The notes under the pieces: generated by a model
The model's input: only the letters and a program-made list of their open reading frames with translations
Databases searched by the model: none
Told to the model about the DNA's origin: nothing
Shown here: piece after piece, positions 9,355 through 18,994 of the stretch
Layout: every line of letters begins with the position of its first letter
Numbering within the stretch: position 1 is the first letter of the stretch
Position numbers and translations under genes: made by a program
NCBI GenBank assembly: GCA_019359075.1
Contig: JAHHIB010000004.1
Coordinates: 105,136-169,135 of the forward strand
Direction: 5' to 3'
Source: Kalymmatonema hyalinum WJT4-NPBG1
Lineage (GTDB): Bacteria; Cyanobacteriota; Cyanobacteriia; Cyanobacteriales; Nostocaceae
DNA: 64,000 nucleotides

Positions 9355-10032
9355 TTAAAAAGCTCCGACTCGACCAATAATCATGAAGAATGTCTTCACA
9401 ATCAATAACACGTCGTACATTGGATACCATTTCTTCTGATACTGCAAGTCTAAGTCAACGACTTGCTCAAAATCTTTGATATGAGAACGACCATTCACTT
9501 GCCACTCGCCAGTCAAACCTGGTTTAACATTTAAACGTTGCCAGTGACGTTGATTGTAGTGAGCAACTTCATCTGCTGTCGGTGGACGTGTCCCCACTAA
9601 GCTCATTTCGCCTACCAGAACGTTCCAAAACTGTGGGAGTTCATCTAGGCTTGTGCTTCTTAAGAAGCGCCCAACCTTTGTGACTCGAAAGTCACTCTTA
9701 TTTTTAAAGATTAATCCGTTGACTTCGTTCTGAACTAAAGATTTTAACTTCTCCGCGTCAGAAACCATAGAGCGGAATTTACGGATACGAAATGGGAGTC
9801 CGTTAAGCCCGTAGCGTTCTTGTGTGAAGAAAATTGGACCAGGACTGTCGATTTTAATTGCGATCGCTATTGGCACAAACAAAATAGCTAAAATCAATAC
9901 TCCTACCAGGCTCCCCAGAATGTCCAAAAATCGTTTAAATTTTGAATTTACTGAGGCGTGAGGAGTCAGTAGCAATTCCCAAGTGTCGGTAGTTGCACTT
10001 TCAATAACAGTCGCGCAGGATATCTCGTACAT
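9355..10032 (-). CDS. Undecaprenyl-phosphate sugar phosphotransferase (WbaP/WcaJ type)
   Basis: Transfers a sugar-1-phosphate from a nucleotide sugar to polyprenyl phosphate, the first step of exopolysaccharide or O-antigen assembly at the membrane. One hydrophobic segment (about residues 40-60) is followed by the catalytic domain, with [28 protein letters not shown] and KPGLTG motifs in family order. At 225 residues it is the short form without an extended N-terminal membrane domain. Starts at ATG 10032. No polysaccharide cluster surrounds it here. Confidence 0.92.
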   Translation of the reverse strand: MYEISCATVIESATTDTWELLLTPHASVNSKFKRFLDILGSLVGVLILAILFVPIAIAIKIDSPGPIFFTQERYGLNGLPFRIRKFRSMVSDAEKLKSLVQNEVNGLIFKNKSDFRVTKVGRFLRSTSLDELPQFWNVLVGEMSLVGTRPPTADEVAHYNQRHWQRLNVKPGLTGEWQVNGRSHIKDFEQVVDLDLQYQKKWYPMYDVLLIVKTFFMIIGRVGAF

Positions 10033-10889
10033 CGTTAAGACAAGTTAAGCCAATTTTTTAATGAACAACGTATTCTTACGTAGCATTAACTTGAATATAG
10101 ACTTAGCTTCTCAAAAGGAAATCAAGCTCTCCCGTACTTTCACCGAATCTTCATCAAGAGTTCCTGGGATCATCATTTTTTATAAATTTAAGTTAAAGCA
10201 GAATAAATATATCTTATGAAAGATGAGAAAACAGTATAAATGTGACGATTGAAAACAACTGTGTTAGGATCTGCTACCAACTCAGTCCATCAGTTGGAAA
10301 GTTAAACTTATACCTGGCTTATGCAAACAAACGGCAAAATCCATCGTCCTAAAAAGTTGATGTTATTGATAAATACTTGGATGTTGGATGGTTCGTCTTG
10401 CAAAATGCTCTTAACAGGTGTGAGGTGAGTTATCACAAAAGTCAAGTTGTTACTATAAGCCAACAATGACTTTATCTTTAAGCGGAATCACCCAGACACG
10501 TGGACATTTTGTTGAAGTAAAGAATATGGAGCAGCATTTTCTGTTTGTACTCTAGATTCACTTAAGTTTCTTTTGATGACAGTCAGGCGTTCTTAAATCA
10601 GTTATCAGTTATCAGTTATCAGTCAGTCAGGCGGGCGCTTTGGGGGATGCGCTCACCGCCACCAACGCATAAAGGTGCTCTTGGTGGGGGACGCGCGACC
10701 ACTCGTATTTAACTGATAACTGTTTACTGTTCACTGTTCACTGTTAAAAAGGCGTCTACACGAGTGTCTGGAAGAAATCGCACATAGTCTTCACACGGCA
10801 GTAGCTAGTTGGCACTGCTGCTTATATTCACTTGTTCAAAAATAACAGTAAATCTACTGTAATGAATCTGAAATCAAGGTGCTAAAAAA
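10033..10889. other. 857-base gene-free region with short tandem repeats
   Basis: No supported gene. Positions 10599-10630 hold tandem CAGTTAT heptamers running into CAGTCAGTCAG, followed by a GC-rich patch and then an inverse AACTGATAACTG / CTGTTCACTGTTCACTGTT array near 10710-10745. This is classic short tandem repeat sequence of filamentous cyanobacteria. The 5' half is A/T-rich and probably carries the sugar transferase promoter. Confidence 0.7.
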
Positions 10890-11189
10890 ATGGTTGTAGC
10901 AGAAGTTGGAGTTAAAGTTAGTCGCTTGGAATCGATTGTTGAACAAATTGGGGAAGCAGTACTTGCAACCACTGAGACAATTGAACGTCTGGCTGAAAGA
11001 GTCGATACTCTCAGTTCACAAGTTGAAGAACAAGGAAAGCAATTACAGCAGCAAGGATATCAGATCCTTGCTTTGTGTGATGCTGTGCAGACTCTTGCTG
11101 AAACCCAGGATGATTCTCTTCAAAAACTCACCCAACTGACACAAAGTTTAGAGCGTTTGATGGCAATGATTGAGGAACCATCTGAGTAG
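10890..11189 (+). CDS. Small coiled-coil protein of unknown function
   Basis: 99 residues, almost entirely helical with strong heptad character. It is rich in Gln, Glu and Leu and has TETIERLAERVDTLSSQVEE-like repeats. No cysteine pairs or membrane segment. Starts at ATG 10890. It may oligomerise or act as an adaptor; no function can be assigned. Confidence 0.7.
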   Translation: MVVAEVGVKVSRLESIVEQIGEAVLATTETIERLAERVDTLSSQVEEQGKQLQQQGYQILALCDAVQTLAETQDDSLQKLTQLTQSLERLMAMIEEPSE

Positions 11190-11246
11190 AAAAGCATAAA
11201 GTCTAAGCGATGTTTACTCTGTAGCCTTTATTCTTCATTTCCTTAA

Positions 11247-11927
11247 TTAAACCATCAGTTTGGTTACAGCTATCTTTCCTGAAAAACAGACATCAACATC
11301 GCTGCCTGGAGTGCGATCGCGCTTGGCATATTCACCCTCATAGTAAAAATCATTGCCCTCAATACGGTAGTTGACGGGCAATGGTTTGGTAGAGGGTTGG
11401 CAAAACACAACTTCTGGATCGGGTTCTCCTGGTAGCAAATGAGGCAAATTCACATTCCAGAAAGTTCCCGGTTCTAGGGGACGATTGAGTAAATCAGCTA
11501 AAACGTTAGCCGTCCACCGTGCCACAACGTCCCAATCAACATTTAACTGGCGTTTGCGGTAGTGGGAAACTGCAATTCCAGGAATGCCGTGTATCGCTGC
11601 TTCCCGCACGGCGGCGACAGTACCGGAAATGTAAGCATCCACTCCCATGTTGCCCCCAGCATTCACCCCAGACAGCACAAATTGGATATTTTTGCAAATA
11701 TGTGTTGAAGCAATTCTGACGCAATCGGCGGGAGTGCCTCCAATAGCATACTCGTTCTCAGAGCGTTGCTGGACGTGAATTGGTTGAGTCGTGGTGACTT
11801 GATGTCCACAGCCAGAAAGATGGTCTTTAGGAGCAGCGATAATTATTTCTTTACCATTGACAGCTTTGCGGAGCGCTTGAATACCGGGAGCATCTATCCC
11901 GTCGTCGTTGGTGAGAATTAAAGTCAT
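11247..11927 (-). CDS. surE: 5'/3'-nucleotidase SurE
   Basis: Metal-dependent phosphatase acting on nucleoside monophosphates. The diagnostic NDDGIDAPG motif is at residues 7-15, followed by the SGCGHQVT region, GTPADCV and SGVNAGGNMG, all canonical. At 226 residues it is the shorter cyanobacterial form. Starts at ATG 11927. It lies tail to tail with the coiled-coil gene, 57 bases apart. Confidence 0.95.
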   Translation of the reverse strand: MTLILTNDDGIDAPGIQALRKAVNGKEIIIAAPKDHLSGCGHQVTTTQPIHVQQRSENEYAIGGTPADCVRIASTHICKNIQFVLSGVNAGGNMGVDAYISGTVAAVREAAIHGIPGIAVSHYRKRQLNVDWDVVARWTANVLADLLNRPLEPGTFWNVNLPHLLPGEPDPEVVFCQPSTKPLPVNYRIEGNDFYYEGEYAKRDRTPGSDVDVCFSGKIAVTKLMV

Positions 11928-12161
11928 AGATTGTTTTGTTAGGGCTCAAGCAACAAGACCGATTTTCAAGCAAATTTGCTTTGGAAGCAATTGATTAAGT
12001 AAGTCGGCACGATAAAACCCATGTATGTTTAGTTTTGTAAAAAATCTGGAATGACCTATTTTTAAGGTATTCGGTGGCTTTACATTTCGTTACATGGGTC
12101 GATTTTTTAACGCCGATTTTTCCATCAGCATCTACAGGAGCCGTTTTATCTAGAATGGGCA

Positions 12162-13343
12162 TTAAACTTTAAAAAGCCCAATTAGCAAGGCGAAGGGTGC
12201 TGCAAGTAACATCCACATGGTGTTTTGCAAACCATACTGTTGAGCAACGAAACCCAGCGCAAGCGGAGTTAAACCGCCAAATAGACCAAACAAGCTGTTT
12301 AGCGTCATGACTGTACCGCTCTGCCCTGGCATTGCTGTGTACAATTGCCCCTGGAGGATTGAGTACCAACCTGAATTGAAGAACCCCAACAAGCCGAGAA
12401 TCACCAACTTAACGTTTGTATTGGGTACAACCAGAAAAGCTGGGTAAAGACACAAAACAATGATCGCGCTAACTCTTAAATAATCTAATCCGCGCACCCG
12501 TTGCAGTAGAGGAATGAGGAGAAAATCTCCCAGCAAGCCAACCCCTAACCATCCCGTTACAGCAAAACTCGCCTGCATATTGTCTGCACCCACGACATCA
12601 ACAAAGTACAGTGCCAAAAAGCCATGCAGAATATCCAACATTAAATCCGAAAATTGCAACAAGGTTAACCAACGTAGCACCTTGCGTCGTTTTAATGCGC
12701 TGATAGCATTCCGTATCCCATCTTTGAAGCCGTGCATAGGTTCATCATGTTGGGAAGATGGAGCTCCAATCGGATATTTCCACAGCAGTCCCAATAGCAG
12801 CAATACCGTCAGCACCGTCAAGATTAAAAACACGCTCCGCCAACTTTGATGGAATGCGACACCACAAGCTAAAGCTAACGGACCAATGACATTCCCTACA
12901 GAACCAGCCAATGCCCAACGCGCCATATTTTGCTCCTGGCGTGTCGGTTTGATGTCCATTAGGGTAGCTTGGGAAAGATTGACAAAGCAGCCAGATGCTG
13001 GATAAAACAGCACAAACGCGGCTAATAACAATGGAAAGTTATGACTGAGGGAAATGAGCAGCAAGGCGAGCGCAAAAGCAACGCCTCCACCCAAAATCAA
13101 TTGCCGTCGCTGACCAATGTCTCCCAAAATTCCTAGAATCGGCTCTATCAAGCTACTGATCGTGTTGGGGATCGTCAGCAACATTCCCACTTGCACATAA
13201 GAAAGATGCAGGTCATTGCGAATTAACGGCCAAGCGGCACCCCGCACTCCATCAACCAGCTCGTCTAATAATTCAATGCTCAGGAAGATAATGGCTAATA
13301 CAATTACAGTCCTGGCAGTTTTGTTTTTACCATTCAAGGGCAC
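12162..13343 (-). CDS. MFS transporter
   Basis: 393 residues with about twelve hydrophobic segments and the usual MFS loop between helices 2 and 3 (GDIGQRRQ). The pattern is of the fosmidomycin/multidrug efflux type, with a VDGVRGAAWP segment in helix 1-2. The start is GTG 13343; no in-frame ATG lies nearby. Substrate unknown. It is flanked by gene-free DNA on its 5' side. Confidence 0.88.
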   Translation of the reverse strand: MPLNGKNKTARTVIVLAIIFLSIELLDELVDGVRGAAWPLIRNDLHLSYVQVGMLLTIPNTISSLIEPILGILGDIGQRRQLILGGGVAFALALLLISLSHNFPLLLAAFVLFYPASGCFVNLSQATLMDIKPTRQEQNMARWALAGSVGNVIGPLALACGVAFHQSWRSVFLILTVLTVLLLLGLLWKYPIGAPSSQHDEPMHGFKDGIRNAISALKRRKVLRWLTLLQFSDLMLDILHGFLALYFVDVVGADNMQASFAVTGWLGVGLLGDFLLIPLLQRVRGLDYLRVSAIIVLCLYPAFLVVPNTNVKLVILGLLGFFNSGWYSILQGQLYTAMPGQSGTVMTLNSLFGLFGGLTPLALGFVAQQYGLQNTMWMLLAAPFALLIGLFKV

Positions 13344-13871
13344 TGTGTAATTCTCCCATCCTCAAAATTTGATCACCAACGCAAACTCGGCAACAGCGCT
13401 GGCTTTGGGAGGGGGAATCCACGAACAGAAGTTCCACCTTGTTTGTAAGGCGAATCCCTTGTTGAATTGTTTTCTAGGAAGTTACCAGGGAGGGAAAATC
13501 ATCGAAGCTAGGGGTAAAAGAATGGCTTGCTAAATTCCAGTATAAATTGATTAATTTTTGAATTGGTGTATAAAATACCGTAATTTTTTATGCTAATTTA
13601 TTTTTTTGAGTAGTTGATAATATTTACTTATATTTTTTTTGGTAAAGTTAAGCTTTTGCTAATTAAAGATGGCGATTGCCGAAGGCAGTGCGGTGTGCGC
13701 AATCGCCGATCAACAGTGGCAGTACAAGTCCGCGCCTGACACCATATTGAATTTGTGCAAATTAGATGCGTTTGCCCTGGGCTTCTTAGTGGAAGATTTT
13801 GCTTTCTAGAATGAAACAGCCCTGGTATAACAGCAAAGTATTCACTGCTATTTTCTAAGAATGTTTAGCGT
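13344..13871. other. 528-base gap with one hairpin
   Basis: No gene supported. Positions 13671-13707 carry a perfect 9-bp inverted repeat (GGCGATTGC / GCAATCGCC) resembling dispersed cyanobacterial palindromes. The stretch before it is very A/T-rich and likely holds the MFS promoter on the minus strand nearer 13360-13600. Confidence 0.5.
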
Positions 13872-16241
13872 TTAAAACTTCAATGTACGTGGTTTACCAT
13901 CGTCTTGAAATTGCTGCTCACCAACTCCCACAAGTTCAACTATCACCTCACGCGGCGATGGTGTCCATTCTCCCTCTCGCGCTTCAATTTCTACAATTGT
14001 TTGTTTTCCATCAGATGAGACACGATAATTTGTAGTTGCAAAATCTCCTTTTTGATACTCAAATGTATGTCCATCATCTTCGTAAAGTGTAAATTCACCA
14101 GTCCCAGGGAAAACGCGTAACCTTAACTGCTCAAGTGGATGCTCGTCAACATATTGCATGACAGGTTGCATGGGTATAATCGCACCAGCACGCACATAAA
14201 ACGGCATTTTTTCCAATGGTGCATGAGCGAGGATATGAACGGGACCAGAGTAACTCTCGCCAGTCCACCAGTCATACCAAGTCCCTTCGGGTAAGTACAC
14301 GGCGCGATGCTCAATTCCAGGACGGTAAATTGGTGCAGCCATGAGGGAGGGACCGAGTAAAACTTGGTCGTAGAGTGTGTAAGTTGTGGGATCGTTGGGG
14401 AAATGGTAGAGTAATGGTCTTAGAATAGGCGCTCCCGTGGTCGCTGCTTCCCAAAAGAGGGTGTAAATGTATGGCAGCAACTGGTAACGCAGATTGATGT
14501 ATTCTCTACAGATTTTCTCCGTGCGCTCCCCGAACACCCACGGCTCATGACGAGCTGTACTCATTGCCGAGTGACCACGCATCAGGGGGTAGAGCATTCC
14601 TACTTGCATCCACCGCGCGAATAATTCAGCCGTGGCGTTACCTGCAAATCCACCGATATCGCAACCCACAAACGCCACGCCAGAAAGTCCCATGTTACAC
14701 AGCATTGGCAGGGACATTTCTAAATGTTCCCACAACGACTGATTATCGCCCATCCACACCGACGACCACCGCTGCACTCCTGCAAAACCAGAACGAGTCA
14801 GCACAAAAGAACGCTCATTTGGGCGCAGTCGTTGCAAACCCTCAGCACTAGCTCTCGCCATTGACAAACCATACAGGTTATGCACTTCTGCATGAGTCGC
14901 CCTTTCTTTAGATGAGGAGGATTTTACTCCCTCATCTCCCCCATCTCCGCCTTGGGGTGCATCCAGAGGAAACCAGATTTTATTACCACCATCTCCAAAA
15001 GGGCGATCGTCTATGGCTGGTTCGTTCATATCATTCCAAATTCCTGCAATACCGATGTCTGTCAGGCTTTTGTGCAAGTCGCCCCACCACTGACGCACAT
15101 CGGAACGCAGAAAATCAGGGAAAACAGATTTTTCGGGCCATACGTAGCCGTGAAATAATCGTCCATCGGCTTGACGCACGAAATAGTCGTTTTCTATGCC
15201 TTGGTCAAAAACGTGATAGTTGGCTTCTGGTTCGTACTTAACACCCGGATCGATGATTGTTACTGGCTTAAAGCCATTTTGCGCCAAGTCACTTATTAGT
15301 TTTGCTGCGTCAGGAAAGCGCTTGGGACTCCAGGTAAACACGCGATAGCCCCGCATATAGTCAATATCAAGATGGATCACATCGCAGGGAATGCGGCGAT
15401 CGCGAAATTCCTGCGCCAGTTCGCGCACAACGATTTCCGACTCATAACTCCAACGACATTGGTGGTAGCCTAACGACCACTTTGCCGGTAGCGGCATTCT
15501 ACCACTTAGCTGGGTGTAGGTGCGGAGGATTTGGGCAGGTTCGGGACCATAGATGATGTAGTAGTCCAACTCGCCGCCGCGAGTTTCCATTTTCCAGACA
15601 CCCGGTTTCTCTGCGCCAATGTCGAACTGACTCCAGAACGTTGTGTTGAAGAAAATACCGTAACTCAGTTCCGGACGCAAGGCAATAAAAAATGGAATTG
15701 CCTGGTACATTTCATCAGTCAGGGAATTGTAATCTAAGGCATCAACCGTCCAGTTCGTTTTGACTTCGCTAAGTTTGTCAAGAAAACCCGTACGTTCGCC
15801 AAAGCCATAGAAATGCTCTTCAGCTTCTATGTGTTTCCATGCAGCAACTGCACCCAAGCGCCAACCCATACCCAAATCTGCATCTTGGGCAAAGGGACGA
15901 CCAGATTTGTCGAAGCAGGTTATACGGCAATTTTGCCGCTGTACACTCACACGTATTTGCTCTGTTTCAATTTCTACTGTTGCGTCAGTTTCCCGCACCT
16001 GGAAGGGTATGACTGCCCATTCTGTATTATCCACCATCACCGTCCAAGGACGACGAGACATAAATTCGCCATTGGGTGACATTCGCACCCGAACTAAATT
16101 TGGTGCTAGCACACTGATGGCTACGCGTGAGTCACCACACTCAAGGTTGATAGTGCGTTCATCCCAATGTACAGCTTGCACTGTGCCAATAGTTGTCCAA
16201 GGTTGGTCAGTTGTCGGCAGTTTTCCAAAGTATTGCGGCAT
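13872..16241 (-). CDS. Glycoside hydrolase family 31 alpha-glucosidase
   Basis: Retaining alpha-glucosidase/xylosidase type enzyme of 789 residues. N-terminal beta-sandwich precedes a TIM barrel with the catalytic nucleophile Asp in GIWNDMNEP and the predicted acid/base Asp in VGCDIGGF. HLDIDYMRGY and the Trp-rich substrate region are also typical. C-terminal beta domains follow. No signal peptide, so probably a cytosolic enzyme acting on maltooligosaccharides or glucosides. Starts at ATG 16241. Monocistronic by context. Confidence 0.94.
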   Translation of the reverse strand: MPQYFGKLPTTDQPWTTIGTVQAVHWDERTINLECGDSRVAISVLAPNLVRVRMSPNGEFMSRRPWTVMVDNTEWAVIPFQVRETDATVEIETEQIRVSVQRQNCRITCFDKSGRPFAQDADLGMGWRLGAVAAWKHIEAEEHFYGFGERTGFLDKLSEVKTNWTVDALDYNSLTDEMYQAIPFFIALRPELSYGIFFNTTFWSQFDIGAEKPGVWKMETRGGELDYYIIYGPEPAQILRTYTQLSGRMPLPAKWSLGYHQCRWSYESEIVVRELAQEFRDRRIPCDVIHLDIDYMRGYRVFTWSPKRFPDAAKLISDLAQNGFKPVTIIDPGVKYEPEANYHVFDQGIENDYFVRQADGRLFHGYVWPEKSVFPDFLRSDVRQWWGDLHKSLTDIGIAGIWNDMNEPAIDDRPFGDGGNKIWFPLDAPQGGDGGDEGVKSSSSKERATHAEVHNLYGLSMARASAEGLQRLRPNERSFVLTRSGFAGVQRWSSVWMGDNQSLWEHLEMSLPMLCNMGLSGVAFVGCDIGGFAGNATAELFARWMQVGMLYPLMRGHSAMSTARHEPWVFGERTEKICREYINLRYQLLPYIYTLFWEAATTGAPILRPLLYHFPNDPTTYTLYDQVLLGPSLMAAPIYRPGIEHRAVYLPEGTWYDWWTGESYSGPVHILAHAPLEKMPFYVRAGAIIPMQPVMQYVDEHPLEQLRLRVFPGTGEFTLYEDDGHTFEYQKGDFATTNYRVSSDGKQTIVEIEAREGEWTPSPREVIVELVGVGEQQFQDDGKPRTLKF

Positions 16242-16527
16242 GCATCCTCCAACATAGACGGCTGATCACAACTGCAACTGTAGTACAGCCAGCCATTGGG
16301 TATAAACCTACCGACGGATGAATTAGCGAATACTTGGTTTTTGACCTTATTTTTAAACTGGTTTAAGTACCTCTAACCAGAAACATTATTACCAAACTTG
16401 CGTCAAGTAACGTATTAAATGATTATTAAAAATTTTCTATATCTTCCGAAGGTAAGAAGTTAAGCCTTTGGAGACTTGTAAATATTTAAATTATTAAATT
16501 CACTACATCTGTTGTTTTGGACAATTA

Positions 16528-16752
16528 ATGGATCAAAGGTTATTTATGTCGCTTAAAGAGAAAGAGGAATTCTTGCATACAGAATTAGTCAGACATGGTG
16601 TGGAATACCACAAGGCAGCAGAAGTTGCTAGGATTTTACTGTCTGGCAAAGCTGATGAACTTTTAACAGAAAAAGAGATACAACTTGCTACAGAAGTTTG
16701 CAGAAAGTGGATAATACAACGCAAACGCTTGGCTTTCATACACGAGCAATAG
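16528..16752 (+). CDS. Small helical protein of unknown function
   Basis: 74 residues, charged and helical, with a single Cys and no membrane segment. Start could be ATG 16528 or the ATG at 16546, which has an AAAGG upstream. Composition looks coding, but there is no recognisable domain and no operon context. Confidence 0.5.
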   Translation: MDQRLFMSLKEKEEFLHTELVRHGVEYHKAAEVARILLSGKADELLTEKEIQLATEVCRKWIIQRKRLAFIHEQ

Positions 16753-16807
16753 ATTTTACTCCAACCTATGAAATGAAGATAAACCACACATGAGCAATAG
16801 CAGCAGA

Positions 16808-16960
16808 TTAACTTTGTTGTTCTGCTGTCTTTTGTTGCTCAGATATTGTCTTTAAGCGATCAAAATTACACAGCAAACGTGGCTTTTCTGGGTCTGTTAA
16901 ATCTAGTTTGTCCCAAGGTATACTGTACCCACTGTGAATTTTTTGCGATCCAAACCTCTA
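16808..16960 (-). pseudogene. C-terminal fragment of an unidentified gene
   Basis: On the minus strand a frame opens after a stop codon near 16960 and runs to a TAA at 16808-16810. It encodes about 47 residues including SGYSIPWDKLDLTDPEKP and LLCNFDRLKT. Balanced composition looks like a genuine protein tail, but there is no start codon. I cannot name the parent family. Confidence 0.35.
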
Positions 16961-17159
16961 TCACTGTGCAAATACGTTATTAATTAATATATTTTTACAA
17001 TTCATGACATAATTCTCATCTTTATGCTGGTGAAGTTGCTGAAAAATAAATTTTTTTGATTTTCAGCATGAAAGCCAGAGTTAAGACTGAATAAAGATAT
17101 GCAAAACGGCTCTGGAGAGACAATTTATCCCTAGAAGCGCCACAGTAACCTACCCTCTT

Positions 17160-17540
17160 TGAAAACACCCATACAGATGTATGCGATCGCCCAAAGGGCG
17201 GGAGAAAAGCGCCAGCGCCTTGCTGGAAAATGGATAAAGTCGAGCTAAGAGGATGTCTGAAAACTATGGTTAAGGATGGTTAAGGTATATTTTGTCATTC
17301 TATTCAAAGGAGCGTGCCGTATCTCCTTTGCAGACGCTGAGTCCAAAGCGCTCCCTTCGCGTACCCGAAGGGCGATAGCCGTGGCGTTAGCCATAGGCAT
17401 GGGTAACGAAGTCGAGCGTAGAATCCCAATTTTCCGTTGTGCTTCGAGATGGTGAGCGCAATCATGCGCACGCACTCGTGTTCACTACGCTGTCGCTTCG
17501 TGCCTCGCTCTGTGAAGAGCTACGCTAACAGCATGATAAT
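17160..17540. repeat. GC-rich repeat block in a 1.1-kb gene-poor gap
   Basis: The region 16961-17843 has no supported gene. Within it, 17160-17540 contains dispersed GC-rich palindromic segments (CGAAGGGCGATAGCC, GTGGCGTTAGCCATAGGCAT, CTTCGTGCC...CTACGCTAACAG) resembling those at 4900-5090 and 32040-32110. The surrounding sequence is A/T-rich. Confidence 0.6.
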
Positions 17541-17559
17541 TTATGACATACACCACTAG

Positions 17560-17587
17560 GATGGGTAAATAGCCCATCTTATTTTTT
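17560..17587 (+). terminator. Rho-independent-type terminator without an obvious gene
   Basis: GATGGG, a 7-base loop, CCCATC, then TTATTTTTT. The nearest plus-strand gene ends about 800 bases upstream, so the transcript that ends here is unknown. Confidence 0.55.
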
Positions 17588-17843
17588 AGGGTCTTGCAAA
17601 CACTTGTCAAATATTTAGAAAGATTGATTTTTTTTTAGGTGTTCCTACAGTTGTTAATTTGTCAAAAAAATTCTGCTAAATTTTTAGTGTTATAAAAATT
17701 TGCACCTTGATCTCCCAAGGAAATTGCGAGATTTCATTAATTTCATTGCATTTAGTCTGTAAAATCAATGCTCCGTGCGGATTGGCTTGATTTATCAGCA
17801 GCGGTAAGCACGTTTTTGTTGTTTTTAATACCAAAAGTGGAAC

Positions 17844-18521
17844 ATGACTACAATAGCGACCAAGATAGTATTTTCTACTCTAGGAGTAGCAGGAATTAGT
17901 CTTTTGTCTTCTTTGACACCAGCAAACGCCACCATTTTGGTGGAACCCACCGTGACGACACAGAATGAAGACATATTAAGAACGAGAAACCCAAGAGCGC
18001 TTGGACCAGAAATAACACCTGGGCTAGTCATAGAATATGGTGTCCCAGATGTAGCTAATAACCTCTTAAACGCTACTGGGCGAGATATAGGAAGCTTGGT
18101 TTTTGAATTAGAAACGCTGTCCTATACGAATTCAAGTTCCACTCCAGCGTTCAATAATGAGCCAGTGCAGTGGGGAGATGTGAATGGAGATGGCAAGATT
18201 GGTTTTTCTAACGTTCCTGGTCTGAATGATTTTTTTACAAACGTTACCGTCACGGATAACGTCCTCACCTATAGTGGTGGTGTCATACCCAACGGAACGG
18301 TGTTTTTCAATCCATTCTCTAGTCAGCCTGATTTACGGCCAGGTCGTGGTATCATCCCACCAGCACCACCAGCACCAGCAGATCAAGATGGACCCATCCG
18401 CGTGAAAAGCTATTACACTGCTGTTCCCGAACCAACTTCCGCGTTGGGTTTACTGTTGCTTGGTGGCATAAGCTTAGCTTCAAGATTACAACGGAAACTG
18501 AAGCAGCAAATTAATTCATAA
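17844..18521 (+). CDS. PEP-CTERM sorting domain protein
   Basis: Exported protein of 225 residues with an N-terminal signal peptide (hydrophobic core about residues 8-25, cleavage after PANA). The C-terminus has the full PEP-CTERM tripartite signal: VPEPTSALG, a hydrophobic helix, then basic RLQRKLKQ. It should be processed by an exosortase and delivered to the envelope or matrix. The middle region has a DVNGDGKIGF stretch that could bind calcium. No exosortase gene is in the window. Confidence 0.88.
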   Translation: MTTIATKIVFSTLGVAGISLLSSLTPANATILVEPTVTTQNEDILRTRNPRALGPEITPGLVIEYGVPDVANNLLNATGRDIGSLVFELETLSYTNSSSTPAFNNEPVQWGDVNGDGKIGFSNVPGLNDFFTNVTVTDNVLTYSGGVIPNGTVFFNPFSSQPDLRPGRGIIPPAPPAPADQDGPIRVKSYYTAVPEPTSALGLLLLGGISLASRLQRKLKQQINS

Positions 18522-18530
18522 TTAAATGAT

Positions 18531-18602
18531 TAACTGATTCGCCGTAAGTCCCGCGCTATAACGGTACTCTGTTTAGCGCCGGGATATAAGGCGAATCAGT
18601 TA
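18531..18602. terminator. Long inverted repeat between convergent genes
   Basis: Perfect 13-bp arms TAACTGATTCGCC (18531-18543) and GGCGAATCAGTTA (18590-18602) enclose a second GC-rich stem (TCCCGCGCTA / TAGCGCCGGGA). It sits between the converging stops of the PEP-CTERM gene and the small membrane protein gene, whose own stop codon lies in the right arm. It probably works as a bidirectional terminator or is an inserted palindromic repeat. Confidence 0.65.
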
Positions 18603-18827
18603 AAATCCTCGACCACAGATAGAATCAACAACTGCGGCTGGCTGACTACTATTGCGATCTCGACAGAGTAAAATTTGAGCCAAACGTTGCTGGTAATAGT
18701 ATTGATGAGCAATCCAGCCGATAGGCGTACCAGCAATAGTACCAATAATCAGACCAGTGATCAGACTATAAACAAGATGCTTTCTTTTGATAGTATTTCC
18801 TCTAACACCAGTGTCTTGTCCTAACAT
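18600..18827 (-). CDS. Small single-pass membrane protein
   Basis: 75 residues with a basic N-terminal part, one clear hydrophobic helix (about residues 19-40, rich in Ile/Gly) and a C-terminal soluble tail with two Cys. Starts at ATG 18827. Not recognised; convergent with the PEP-CTERM gene and downstream of a carotenoid protein gene on the same strand. Confidence 0.6.
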   Translation of the reverse strand: MLGQDTGVRGNTIKRKHLVYSLITGLIIGTIAGTPIGWIAHQYYYQQRLAQILLCRDRNSSQPAAVVDSICGRGF

Positions 18828-18867
18828 AAAACTCTTCTTAGATACTAATTTTCAAATACGCAAACCG

Positions 18868-18896
18868 CTGTAGGTAGGGCACAGCCCCACCTACAG
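18868..18896. terminator. Hairpin downstream of the divergent carotenoid protein gene
   Basis: CTGTAGGT and ACCTACAG arms with additional G-C pairs around a CACAG loop. There is no strong T-run on either strand, so it may be a dispersed repeat rather than a true terminator. Confidence 0.4.
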
Positions 18897-18994
18897 TTCT
18901 TTGATTTCTCTGAGCACACCATACTCTAGAGGAAGCCTCTCTCTGGGAATTTACGAGAAGCTTCAGAGCAAGCGTCTACAGAACTTACAATTTT

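Noticed and set aside
10599..10745. CRISPR array
   Set aside because: Seven-base tandem repeats without spacers; no cas genes anywhere in the window.
18531..18602. Integron attC site
   Set aside because: Arms are long and perfectly paired and the ends do not give the RYYYAAC/GTTRRRY core; no integrase nearby.
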